Part shown: positions 1 through 7,589 of the stretch, in pieces | Layout: each line of letters begins with the position of its first letter | Numbering within the stretch: the first letter of the stretch is position 1 | DNA from: Kocuria marina | GTDB lineage: Bacteria; Actinomycetota; Actinomycetes; Actinomycetales; Micrococcaceae | Assembly: GCF_000786655.1 (NCBI RefSeq) | Contig: NZ_JROM01000058.1 | Location: 1 to 64,000 of the forward strand | Direction of reading: 5' to 3' | Length of the DNA: 64,000 bases | Translations under genes and position numbers: made by a program | Notes under the pieces: generated by a model | Database searches by the model: none | What the model was told of the DNA's origin: nothing | What the model saw: the letters and a program-made list of their open reading frames with translations, nothing else

Positions 1-8
1 CGACACCC

Positions 9-1070
9 CTAGATGTAAGAGGGCATGACGTTATTGACACGGGCCGGGACGCGTGAGGCCGGGGGCTTTTCGCCGCAGGCAGTGTGCGGGCGGTGGTAAT
101 TATAGTGATTGACCCAGGTCCCGATCGCGGTCCGGCGGTCGTGCTCGGTGGCGTAGGTCCGGGTGTAGAGGACCTCGTCGACGAGCAACCGGTTGTACCG
201 CTCCACCTTGCCGTTGTGCCTCGGGGTGTAGGGGCGGATCCGCTGGTGCTTCGAGGCCAGGGCCTCAACGGTGCGGGTGAAGTCCTTGGCCCGGTAGTTG
301 GCGCCGTTGTCGGTGACCACCCGGTGGACCCGCTCGATCCCGTGAGCGGCGAAGAACGCCCTCGCCCGGGCGAAGAACCCGATCGTGGTGGTGGCCTTCT
401 CGTCGTCGAGGGCCTCGGTGTAGGCCAGGCGCGAGAACCCGTCGATGGCGGTGTGCAGGTAGGTGTAGCCGATCCTGGCCCCGGGACCGCGTTTGGCTGC
501 CAGGGCCTTGGTCGTGCCGCGGCCGTGGGCACGCCACCCGCCGCCGTAGGGAATCCTGCCGACCTTCTTCACATCCAGGTGGACCATGTGCCCGGGCCAG
601 TGCGCGGTGATCCGCCGCGGGACCCGGCGGGAGTCCTCTCCGTCCGGGGTGAGGTCGCGCAACCGGGAGATCCCCAGCCGGGCCAGCCACCGGCCCACGG
701 TGCGCAGCGCGATGGTCACGGGGGCGTGGAAGGGCCCGGGGCCCTTCTCGTCCTGTGGGTCGTTGTCGTAGCCGCCGGCGCTCAGGTGGTGCCAGATGCG
801 CCGGGCCGACCACTTCCGGCCCCGGCGCAGGGCGTCGATGCGCTCCACCACCTCCGGGGCCGTGCGGAACGGACTCCCGACAGGGGTGCAGGGCCGGTCG
901 GCCAGGCCATCCTCGCCGTCTTCGAGGTAGCGGGCCACCCAGGTGGACACCGTCGGACGGCTGACGTGGAATTCGGCGGCGACGTGGGCCTTGGGGATCC
1001 CGTCCTCGAGGTGACGGGCCACCATGCGCAGCCGGCCGGTCGGGGTCAGGGGTGCATTACGGTGGGTCAT
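9..1070 (-). CDS. IS481-family DDE transposase
   Basis: Cuts and joins the element ends through an RNase H-like DDE catalytic domain. The N-terminal 60 residues form a helix-turn-helix (VAAEFHVSRPTVSTWVARY). The catalytic acidic residues appear in order as HLDVKK, VTDNGANYR and GKVERYNR. The tail motif NHYNYHRPHTA is typical of integrase-core transposases. I start at the ATG at 1068-1070 (MTHRNAPLTP) because the family begins there; the longer frame to 1139 runs into the terminal repeat. The gene looks intact at 353 residues, close to the usual family size, so the element may still be active. Confidence 0.9.
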   Translation of the reverse strand: MTHRNAPLTPTGRLRMVARHLEDGIPKAHVAAEFHVSRPTVSTWVARYLEDGEDGLADRPCTPVGSPFRTAPEVVERIDALRRGRKWSARRIWHHLSAGGYDNDPQDEKGPGPFHAPVTIALRTVGRWLARLGISRLRDLTPDGEDSRRVPRRITAHWPGHMVHLDVKKVGRIPYGGGWRAHGRGTTKALAAKRGPGARIGYTYLHTAIDGFSRLAYTEALDDEKATTTIGFFARARAFFAAHGIERVHRVVTDNGANYRAKDFTRTVEALASKHQRIRPYTPRHNGKVERYNRLLVDEVLYTRTYATEHDRRTAIGTWVNHYNYHRPHTACGEKPPASRVPARVNNVMPSYI

Positions 1071-1181
1071 GAACGGGCTCTCTCGTACGGACGGACGGTG
1101 TAGGAACTTCCATCCTGTGGCGAGGAGCCCGTTCCTCATCTCATCGACGCACCCGCGACAAGAACCTCATGACCCACAACA
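14..1181 (-). mobile_element. IS481-family insertion sequence
   Basis: A single transposase gene is bracketed by imperfect inverted repeats. The left end at 14-39 and the right end at 1156-1181 (read on the minus strand) share a core catga-gtt-ttg pattern, about 12 of 16 matching positions. The exact ends and any target duplication cannot be fixed because the left flank is at the window edge. The transposase frame runs through the left repeat and stops just outside it at 9-11, as is common in this family. It borders a recombinase-rich accessory region. Confidence 0.75.
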
Positions 1182-1247
1182 ACTAGAAGCACGCCACCTA
1201 CCGGCGAACTCCACACGCAACCCACCAACGCCACAACCGTGCCCTTT

Positions 1248-1313
1248 TGTCTCATTTGCCTGTCTCATTTGCTATCGTCTCAACAAACCGAAAACAGTCG
1301 AGTTATTGAGACG
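1248..1313. promoter_or_regulatory. res-like recombination/operator site
   Basis: Directly upstream of the serine recombinase are two direct copies of TGTCTCATTTGC (1248-1259 and 1261-1272). They are followed by the inverted pair CGTCTCA (1276-1282) and TGAGACG (1307-1313). Small resolvases bind such clustered partial palindromes beside their own gene, for both recombination and autorepression. The role is inferred from position and symmetry. Confidence 0.5.
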
Positions 1314-1321
1314 AGGACCGG

Positions 1322-1897
1322 ATGGCAAGCCTGGGATACGCGCGCGTGAGCACTGTCGAGCAGAACGCGGACCTACAGACCCGCGCACTGAAGGACGCGG
1401 GATGCCAGAAGGTCTACACCGACCATGGGGTCAGTGGGACCAAGGCCAAGCGCCCCCAGCTCGACAAGCTGCTCGAGCACGCCCGCGCCGGGGACGAGGT
1501 CGTGGTGTGGAAACTCGACCGGCTGGGACGCAACACCCGTCAGCTGCTTGAGCTGATTGACCGGCTCGAGTCCCAGGGCATCAACTTCCGGTCCCTTACC
1601 GAGGGGATCGCAACCACCGGGCCGATGGGCAAGGCAATGCTCACAGTGATGTCCGCTTTCGCGCAGCTCGAACGCGACCAACTTGCCGAACGCACCAAGG
1701 CCGGGTTGGCCGCGGCCGCGGCCCGCGGCCGTAGAGGTGGTCGGCCGGCAGTCACCCCAGAGACGGAAAGGGTTCGCCAGGCTGGCCAGTACCGGCATGC
1801 GGGACTCACGCCGCCGGAGATCGCCAAGCTGCTCGGGGTCAGCCGGGCTACTGTATACCGCTACCTCGCTTTGGCATCCGGTGAGGCCAGCGGGTAA
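1322..1897 (+). CDS. Small serine recombinase (resolvase/invertase)
   Basis: A complete 191-residue Tn3/Hin-type site-specific recombinase. The catalytic serine lies in YARVST near residue 10. Downstream come the conserved KLDRLGRNTR segment, the E-helix region AFAQLERDQLAERT, and a C-terminal helix-turn-helix (LTPPEIAKLLGVSRATVYRYL). A GAGG ribosome site sits five bases before the ATG. The adjacent palindromic repeats are probably its res site. It probably resolves cointegrates of a plasmid or transposon; the substrate is unknown. Confidence 0.9.
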   Translation: MASLGYARVSTVEQNADLQTRALKDAGCQKVYTDHGVSGTKAKRPQLDKLLEHARAGDEVVVWKLDRLGRNTRQLLELIDRLESQGINFRSLTEGIATTGPMGKAMLTVMSAFAQLERDQLAERTKAGLAAAAARGRRGGRPAVTPETERVRQAGQYRHAGLTPPEIAKLLGVSRATVYRYLALASGEASG

Positions 1898-2037
1898 GTC
1901 CATCTGGTGGACGCCGTTGCCCCTTGTCCTGCCCCCTGGGGCGTTCACGACGTCGTCGCGGAACTCCTGGGGATGGGGCTCGGGCGCGGTGTTCATTCTT
2001 CTAGCGATGCCTCACAGCGTCACAGATCAGATGTCAC

Positions 2038-2502
2038 CTATTCGTGCAGCAGTCCCAAGGGCTGTATAGAACGTCTGGCGGCCTTGAACCGCGCAGCCAC
2101 TTCGGTTTTGGGGATCCCCATGTCGACCATGGCCCGCGCCTGCTCTACGTCGTCTGCCGACAGCTTGGGAGTCTGCGCATACTTCCCGCTAGCCTTCGCG
2201 ATCGCTATCCCCTCAGCCTGTCGCTCTTTGATCCTGCGCCGCTCAAACTCCGCGAAGGCCGCAAGGATTCCCAGCATCAGCGAATCTAGTGGAGACGCGC
2301 CGTGGCAGTCCACGGTGATCCGCTCCGAAACGAACCCGACCGCTGCACCCTTCTGGGCGATCTCCTCCACCAGGTTGTAGAGATCCCGCGTATCGCGGCC
2401 GTCCAAGCCACGGACGGATCGGCGGTCTGCGCGGCATCCAGCTCCGCGCGGAGGGTTTTGGCACCCTTCTCCGTGGTGGCGTAGATGTAGGCGGTGCGGC
2501 AC
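2038..2502 (-). pseudogene. Serine recombinase remnant
   Basis: The second half is recognisable resolvase: RDTRDLYNLVEEIAQKGAAV, then a LGILAAFAEFERRRIKERQ catalytic-domain helix and a degenerate helix-turn-helix. The N-terminal third with the catalytic serine is missing. The upstream residues in this frame (before about 2415) are out-of-frame sequence, and a neighbouring frame carries the unrelated string YATTEKGAKTLRAELDAA. The last residues (RRSIQPLGLLHE) suggest a small indel in the recognition helix. It cannot be active as it stands. Confidence 0.75.
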
Positions 2503-2589
2503 TGGTAGGAGGCGCCCCGCTCGGGGCGCTCATGAAGTGTCTCCGTGATCTCGGGAACGAATCATCTCTTCTCCGGCCTGCGACACGAG

Positions 2590-2617
2590 GAGCCCGGGAC
2601 CGACCGGCCCCGGGCTC
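2590..2617. terminator. Hairpin terminator, likely bidirectional
   Basis: Perfect 9-bp arms GAGCCCGGG / CCCGGGCTC with a 10-base loop. It lies 24 bases past the stop of the minus-strand gene at 2642 and upstream of the broken recombinase. Confidence 0.65.
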
Positions 2618-2641
2618 TTCCTGCGCTAGTGACTTAGGGAG

Positions 2642-2875
2642 TCACTTCTTCATGGTCAAAGACTTCTGCTCTTCCAGCCGCAGGGCGATCCCGACAGCCA
2701 GGAAGGTCGGTGCCCACTGGCCGACGAAGATGCCCCAGCGGTCGGACTGTGCCCGTGAGTCATCGGGCTTGCCGCGCGAGGCGAGCCAGGACGCGAACGT
2801 CATCCCGATGGAGCCGAAACCGGCCGCGTAGGCGTACTCGGACTTGATTCCCATGCTGTGAAGCCACTTGATCAT
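2642..2875 (-). CDS. Small two-helix membrane protein, function unknown
   Basis: A 77-residue protein, not recognised. It has two likely membrane segments: AAGFGSIGMTFASWLAS around residues 17-33 and GIFVGQWAPTFLAVGIALRL around 48-67. They are separated by a short charged loop, and the tail is lysine-rich. The ATG at 2873-2875 has a strong GGAGG ribosome site eight bases upstream. It lies 104 bp downstream of the manganese catalase on the same strand and is probably cotranscribed with it. That position suggests a stress or envelope role, but nothing in the sequence proves it. Confidence 0.6.
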   Translation of the reverse strand: MIKWLHSMGIKSEYAYAAGFGSIGMTFASWLASRGKPDDSRAQSDRWGIFVGQWAPTFLAVGIALRLEEQKSLTMKK

Positions 2876-2979
2876 TGCAGCCTCCAGAGGTTGTAGATGT
2901 GTTGATACATGCGGGGTGGGTGAACGCGAGGGTATCAGCCGGATGCGACCGGGGACACCGTCGAAGGTCGCCCGCGGGC

Positions 2980-3861
2980 CTATTCCTTGTTGAGTTTGTC
3001 CTGAATGGTTCCAGCGGCCTTCTCGACGATGTTCGGCAGCTCCGTGGTGCCGTAGAACCGGGCATCGGGATGGGTGGGAGGCGGCATCGGCACTCCCGGC
3101 ATCGGCTCGGGCTGATAGGAGAACTCGGCCTTGCCGTCCGGGGTCGGGCCCGAGGCCCACGATCCCTGCTCCATCGCCTCCCCGTCCGAGAAGTTGTAGG
3201 CGGTGTAGGCGTGCTCGCTGGCCTCCTTGGACTGTGGGAAGTTGCTCGGCACCGGCATCTCCTCCAGACCGTCCGCCTGCAACTCACGCACCGCCGCGAC
3301 CCACTGGTTCTGGTGCATGGTGTCCCGGGCCAGCAGGAAGGACAACAGGTCCCGGATCCCCGGATCGTCGGTCATGTGATACAGCCGCGCCACCTGGGTC
3401 CGGCCCTGCATCTCCGCATTCACGTTCGAGGTCATGTCCGCCAGCAGGTTGCCGCTGGCGGTGACATACCCGGCAGTCCACGGATTGCCCATGCTGTCCA
3501 CCGGCCGCGCCCCGGCACCGGAGACGATCGCCTGCTGCATATCCGTCCCGCCGATCACCGCGGCCACGGCCGGATCATCCTGGACGGCATCCTCGGTGAT
3601 ACCCAACGGCGCCTTCTCCAGCAGCTGGGCCACCATGGTGGCCAGCATCTCCACGTGGCCGAACTCCTCCGCCGCCGTGCTGAACAACAGGTCACGGTAC
3701 TTGCCGGGAATGTGCGCGTTCCACGCCTGGAAGCTGTACTGCATCGCCACCGTGATCTCCCCATACTGGCCCCCGATCACCTCCTGAAGCTTGCGCGCAT
3801 ACACCGCATCAGGCTTCTCCGGTCTGGAGTTGTACTGGAGCTTCTGCTGATGAATGAACAT
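2980..3861 (-). CDS. Manganese catalase
   Basis: Disproportionates hydrogen peroxide using a dinuclear manganese centre in a ferritin-like four-helix bundle. At 293 residues it is full length for the family. The expected ligands are visible: E35, E65 or E66 in STAAEEFGHVE, H69, E150 in NVNAEMQGRT, and H183 in ARDTMHQNQW. An AAGGAGA ribosome site precedes the ATG at 3859-3861. Non-haem catalases are often carried on mobile DNA in actinobacteria, and this copy sits among resolvases and an IS. The small membrane protein downstream may share its transcript. Confidence 0.95.
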   Translation of the reverse strand: MFIHQQKLQYNSRPEKPDAVYARKLQEVIGGQYGEITVAMQYSFQAWNAHIPGKYRDLLFSTAAEEFGHVEMLATMVAQLLEKAPLGITEDAVQDDPAVAAVIGGTDMQQAIVSGAGARPVDSMGNPWTAGYVTASGNLLADMTSNVNAEMQGRTQVARLYHMTDDPGIRDLLSFLLARDTMHQNQWVAAVRELQADGLEEMPVPSNFPQSKEASEHAYTAYNFSDGEAMEQGSWASGPTPDGKAEFSYQPEPMPGVPMPPPTHPDARFYGTTELPNIVEKAAGTIQDKLNKE

Positions 3862-4256
3862 ACTGCGTCTCCTTCTCTAGGCGGGCAGGGTGTTCCCTCC
3901 CCGCGTATCGGCCTGACTCGACTCACGGTAACTGCCGCACTGCCTCACCCCAAGGGCTAACCAACTGCAGTATTTCCCCGTCTGAGCCGACTCTGTGTCG
4001 GAGTCGACTCCAACAGTGGGGCGAGCCGGGCGACTCCGAATCCATCGACGGACCCGACGTCTGGTCGACATAACTGGCCGGCGGGGTAGAGATGTTCGTA
4101 TCCACCATCGTCCTGGGCAGCTAATCCATACCCTGGTGCAGAACGGTGGTGCCGAGGATCTCGAGCGTCCAGTCAGGACTCAACTCTTCTGCTGGTATCG
4201 GAGCGGGTCTGAGCAAACTGAGTACCCCGGCGGCCAGCCGGGTCTACTGTTGCTTC
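3862..4256. other. Divergent intergenic region with palindrome
   Basis: This 395-bp gap between the catalase and permease starts holds no convincing gene. A perfect 12-bp palindrome GGAGTCGACTCC lies at 4000-4011, with similar half-sites nearby (GACTCGACTC near 3914-3923, CGACTCCGA near 4030). It is a candidate regulator-binding region for one of the divergent genes. Confidence 0.4.
4245..4250 (+). promoter_or_regulatory. -10 box for a leaderless transcript
   Basis: TACTGT occupies -12 to -7 of the permease ATG at 4257 and there is no ribosome site, so transcription probably starts at the start codon itself. Confidence 0.5.
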
Positions 4257-5573
4257 ATGTTATCAACCTCTACCAGCGCCCAAGGGCGGGGTCTGCGCCG
4301 TACGGTCACCACTGCGGGCCTGTTCCTGTTCATCCTCGGTGACGTGCTCGGTGCCGGCGTGTACGTATTGGCCGGTGAGATCGCCGGGATCGCGGGAGGC
4401 GCCGTCTGGGTGCCGCTCGTGGTGGCCCTCGTTCTCGCGTTGCTCACCGCCGGTTCCTATGCCGAACTCGCCACCAAGTATCCGAGGGCCGGCGGGTCAT
4501 CCCATTACGCCACCCGGGCCTTCGGTCCGTTCGTCGGCTTCCTGGTGGGGTTCTGCATGCTCTCGGCGGGCATCATCTCAGTGGGGGCGCTGGCCCTGGG
4601 CTTCGCAGGTGACTACCTGACAGAGTTCATCACCCTCCCCACAACCTTGGTCGTGGTCGTTTTCCTGGGTCTGCTCGCAGCACTGAACGCGCGGGGCATC
4701 TCGGAGTCGATGGGCGCCAACCGGGTGGCCACGATCATCGAGGTCTCCGGCCTGCTCCTGGTCATTGTCCTCGGCGCGATCGTGGTGGCCCGGGGTGACG
4801 GCGACCTTAGTCGGTTGACCGAGCTGGGGACATCTGAGAACGGCCCACTCGCCGCCGTCTTCGCCGGTTCCGTGCTGGCCTTCTATTCCTATGTGGGCTT
4901 CGAGACCAGTGTGAACATCGCCGAGGAGACCAAGGATCCGGCCCGGTCCTACCCCCGGGCGCTTTTCGGCGCTCTCATCGTCGCCGGCGTTGTCTACGCA
5001 CTGGTGGGGGTCGCGGCCTCGGCGGTCGTCCCGACGGCTGACCTGGCCGAGAGCAGCGCTCCTCTGCTGCAGGTCGTCACCGCCGCGGGCATCATCCCTC
5101 CGGTGGTCTTCAGCCTCATAGCCCTGGTGGCAGTGGCCAACGGCGCCCTGCTGACCGGCATCATGTCCTCCCGCCTGGCCTACGGCATGGCCCGCGACGG
5201 ACTTCTGCCAGCAGGGCTGGCCCGGCTACTGCCCCGCCGTCGGACACCGTGGGTGGCCATCATCGTCACCACCGGCCTCTCCCTGGTTCTCTCCCTCACT
5301 GGGACGCTCGAGATTCTCGCCAGCACCATGGTCCTGCTGCTGCTCGTGGTGTTTGCCGCGGTCAACACCGCCGTCCTGGTGCTGCGCCGCGATGCCGTTC
5401 AGCACCGCCATTTCCGCGTCCCGTCCTTCTTGCCGGTCGCCGGTCTCGTCTCCTGCATCGGCCTGGCCACGCAGGTCGAGGGAGAGGTCTGGCGGCTCGG
5501 CCTGCCCTTCCTCGCCGTCGCTGCCGTCCTGGCCGGCATCGCAGCTTGGCGTCATCGCCGCCGCGCCACCTGA
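4257..5573 (+). CDS. APC-superfamily amino acid permease
   Basis: A 438-residue inner-membrane transporter with about 12 hydrophobic segments. The first bears GDVLGAGVYVLAGEIAG, the unwound substrate-binding helix signature of APC permeases. The later YVGFETSVNIAEETKDPARSYP is the family's TM6-TM7 region. It probably imports or exchanges an amino acid or polyamine; the substrate cannot be read from sequence. I start at 4257 rather than at in-frame starts further upstream because the hydrophobic core begins about 25 residues later and a -10 box sits at the leaderless position. Confidence 0.85.
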   Translation: MLSTSTSAQGRGLRRTVTTAGLFLFILGDVLGAGVYVLAGEIAGIAGGAVWVPLVVALVLALLTAGSYAELATKYPRAGGSSHYATRAFGPFVGFLVGFCMLSAGIISVGALALGFAGDYLTEFITLPTTLVVVVFLGLLAALNARGISESMGANRVATIIEVSGLLLVIVLGAIVVARGDGDLSRLTELGTSENGPLAAVFAGSVLAFYSYVGFETSVNIAEETKDPARSYPRALFGALIVAGVVYALVGVAASAVVPTADLAESSAPLLQVVTAAGIIPPVVFSLIALVAVANGALLTGIMSSRLAYGMARDGLLPAGLARLLPRRRTPWVAIIVTTGLSLVLSLTGTLEILASTMVLLLLVVFAAVNTAVLVLRRDAVQHRHFRVPSFLPVAGLVSCIGLATQVEGEVWRLGLPFLAVAAVLAGIAAWRHRRRAT

Positions 5574-5761
5574 CAGGGCAAAATGAAAGGGGCTAGGGTC
5601 ACAATCACCCAAGTCGCCCGCAGAAGTCGGCGCCAGTAGACGGCAGTATCGTCCCCACCTTGGCACCTGTCTTCCAGTCTTCTGGCATGGCACCGATGTA
5701 TGGCATAAGTCTGGATGCCCCCCATGTTGCCGCTTGCAGACGAGGGGCTGTGTCAAGAGCG

Positions 5762-6349
5762 CTACGTTGCAGCGGGTAGGTCGCGGATGCGTCGGTAGAG
5801 GGTGGCTCGGGACATGCCCAGATCGCGGGCGACCTGTGTGGCGGGCTGGCCGGACTCGACCAGGTGGGCGGCACTGCGGATCTGCGACTCGGTAAAGGTC
5901 GGGCGCCGGCCGCCGAGGTCCTGACCGGCGGCCCGTCGTTTGGCGACGGAGTCGGTGATGCGTTCGCGCTTGATTTCCAGCTCCATCTGGGCCAAGGCGG
6001 CCATCACCGTGAACACCATCGAGCCCATCGGCGTGTGAGTGTCCACGTCTCCCCCACCCAGGCTCAGCACCCGCAGCCCTGCACCTCGTTCTCTGAGGGT
6101 CTCGGCGAAGGCGAGCATGTTCTGGGTGGACCGGCCCAGCCGGTCCAGGGTGGTGATCACCAGGGTGTCCCCCTCATGCAGCGCGGCGATCGCTTTGTCG
6201 AACTTCGGCCGGGAGGCCCGGGCCCCGGACACCCCCTGATCGACGTAGAGGTCATTCCGCCGGACCCCGGCCGCTAGCAGGTCCTCGACCTGCCGGTCGG
6301 CATCCTGCCGCCGGGTCGAGACCCGCGCATAACCGATGAGCTTTCCCAT
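5762..6349 (-). CDS. Small serine recombinase (resolvase/invertase)
   Basis: An intact 195-residue resolvase. The catalytic serine is in GYARVSTRRQ near residue 11, followed by DTLVITTLDRLGRSTQNM, the arm helix AALAQMELEIKRERITD, and a C-terminal helix-turn-helix ending LGMSRATLYRRI. It is clearly diverged from the copy at 1322-1897, so the two were not made by recent duplication. It faces the permease convergently and is divergent from the relaxase remnant. The inverted repeat just upstream is a probable res site. Confidence 0.9.
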   Translation of the reverse strand: MGKLIGYARVSTRRQDADRQVEDLLAAGVRRNDLYVDQGVSGARASRPKFDKAIAALHEGDTLVITTLDRLGRSTQNMLAFAETLRERGAGLRVLSLGGGDVDTHTPMGSMVFTVMAALAQMELEIKRERITDSVAKRRAAGQDLGGRRPTFTESQIRSAAHLVESGQPATQVARDLGMSRATLYRRIRDLPAAT

Positions 6350-6362
6350 GACGACCCCGAGT

Positions 6363-6423
6363 GTCTCGCAACCAACGATGAGTACACAACTCTAGTCACT
6401 GGGTTACGATACATAGTTGCGAG
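6363..6423. promoter_or_regulatory. res-like site of the second resolvase
   Basis: Nine-base inverted arms TCTCGCAAC (6363-6371) and GTTGCGAGA (6415-6423) flank an AT-richer core containing TACGATACAT. The spacing and the location next to a resolvase start suit a recombination or autoregulatory site. Confidence 0.45.
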
Positions 6424-6466
6424 AATCGCTGAGGGTAGAAGAAACCCGGAAATTCGCGCTTTCGTC

Positions 6467-6940
6467 ATGCCCTCACGTAGGCGCTCACGAGACGTCTCGC
6501 ATCCCATAGGTTTCGAGGAGCACCCGTGCGTGATGGTCCGCCACGCTGATGACCATGTGCATGTGGTGGTGTGCCGGGTCAGTGACGAGGGGACGGTGTG
6601 GCACGGGCGCAACGACCGGCGTGCGGCCCAGAGCGCGTGCACCCGGCTGGAGTTGGAGCACGGTTTGCAGACGGCGCCGCGGCGCCGTGAGGCGGGGCGG
6701 GGTAAACGCTCGGTGGTCGCGGTGCGTCAGCTGCAGGAGCAACAGACCGAGGTGGTAGCGGTCCGCCGCGCGGAGTGGGAGCAGATCCGCAAGGTCGTGG
6801 AGCTGGACAACCCGGCACCTCGGAAGCAACCCCCGGCGCCCCAGCAGCAACAGCGGGTAGCCCCGCTTCATTCGTTGGAACAGGCGCAGCATCTTTGCCG
6901 TTCCGACCCAGGCCGGGAGGACCACGGGCGGGGCCTGTAG
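6467..6940 (+). pseudogene. Relaxase (MobA/VirD2-type) remnant
   Basis: Residues 10-75 match the metal-binding core of plasmid relaxases. IGFEEHPCVMVRHADDHVHV contains the HxDxxHxH three-histidine signature, followed by VWHGRNDRRAAQSACTRLE. The N-terminal part with the catalytic tyrosine is absent, and the C-terminus drifts into low-complexity QP-rich sequence. It is a leftover of a mobilisable plasmid or integrative element rather than a working gene, which supports a plasmid origin for the first 7.5 kb. Confidence 0.7.
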
Positions 6941-6946
6941 CTGGGC

Positions 6947-7464
6947 TTAGGCCGAGAAGATGCGGGAGAAGAACCCGCGGCGCGGCTCGGGCGGTGCCAC
7001 AGGGGCTGCGGGTTCCGGTGACGTTTCCGGCTCTGCCGTCGGGCGGGACGAACAGGTTCTGGAGTAGCAGGAGCCTGCGTGATGTGGGAGCTCTGCCCGA
7101 TGAGCATGCGAAGCGCCATGCGCTCGGTTTCGTTGGCGATTTGCAGGGCGTCGAGAGCTCAGCGGCGTTCTTCGGCTCGTGCTTCAGCAACTTCGGCGCG
7201 CCGGCGCCATTCCTGGATTTCAGCTTCCAACTCACGGACGCGCTCGAGTAGACGCCCAGTGTTCTCTGCTTCCTCCGCGGGTTGAGCAGACGGTGTCGAT
7301 GGTCTGGCCTGTGGGGCGGGGCGGAACCCCTCGCCGTGGATGAGGCCCACGGCGATGAGTGCGGTCATGGGCACCCGCCGCCCGGCGGAGGTGATGGTGG
7401 CCCCCGCTTCCTCCAGCTCGACGCGCCGTCGGCGGAGGGTGCTGTGGAACCCCTGGCACCGGGT
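6947..7464 (-). pseudogene. Decayed plasmid/mobilisation-associated coiled-coil protein
   Basis: I do not recognise a named family. Reading from 7464 downward, one frame gives a basic segment (STLRRRRVELEEAGATITSA), a short hydrophobic stretch (MTALIAVGLIHGEGF) and a heptad-like coiled coil (LLERVRELEAEIQEWRRRAE). The frame stops at TGA 7159-7161 but continues sensibly as ALDALQIANETERMALRML. A second break near 7030 must shift the frame to reach the plausible tail PRRGFFSRIFSA ending at 6947. One nonsense change (CGA to TGA fits) and one frameshift therefore disable it. It converges on the relaxase relic. Confidence 0.55.
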
Positions 7465-7538
7465 TCACGGCCAGCTGTTTTCCTGACCGGCCATAGGAGA
7501 GAACGAAAAGGCGCCCTCAGCTTGGGGCGCGTCCTGGC

Positions 7539-7577
7539 GGTAGTGAGGCCCTGGCAAATTGCCAGGGCCTCACTACC
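7539..7577. terminator. Perfect 19-bp inverted-repeat terminator
   Basis: Arms 7539-7557 and 7559-7577 are perfectly complementary around a single central base. It begins 13 bases beyond the stop of the minus-strand formaldehyde dehydrogenase gene and separates it from the decayed plasmid genes. Confidence 0.8.
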
Positions 7578-7589
7578 GGGTGAGCAAGA

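Noticed and set aside
84-1103. Long plus-strand open frame opposite the IS481 transposase
   Set aside because: It is the high-GC antisense shadow of a transposase with full DDE motifs; the Gly/Val/Pro-rich translation has no domain.
6775-7251. Plus-strand open frame over the decayed coiled-coil gene
   Set aside because: The opposite strand gives a coherent coiled coil across a stop codon; the plus frame is Pro/Arg/Gly-rich shadow sequence.
7539-7577. Inverted-repeat end of a transposon
   Set aside because: The repeat is a near-contiguous hairpin right after the fdhA stop, best explained as a terminator; no partner copy lies nearby.
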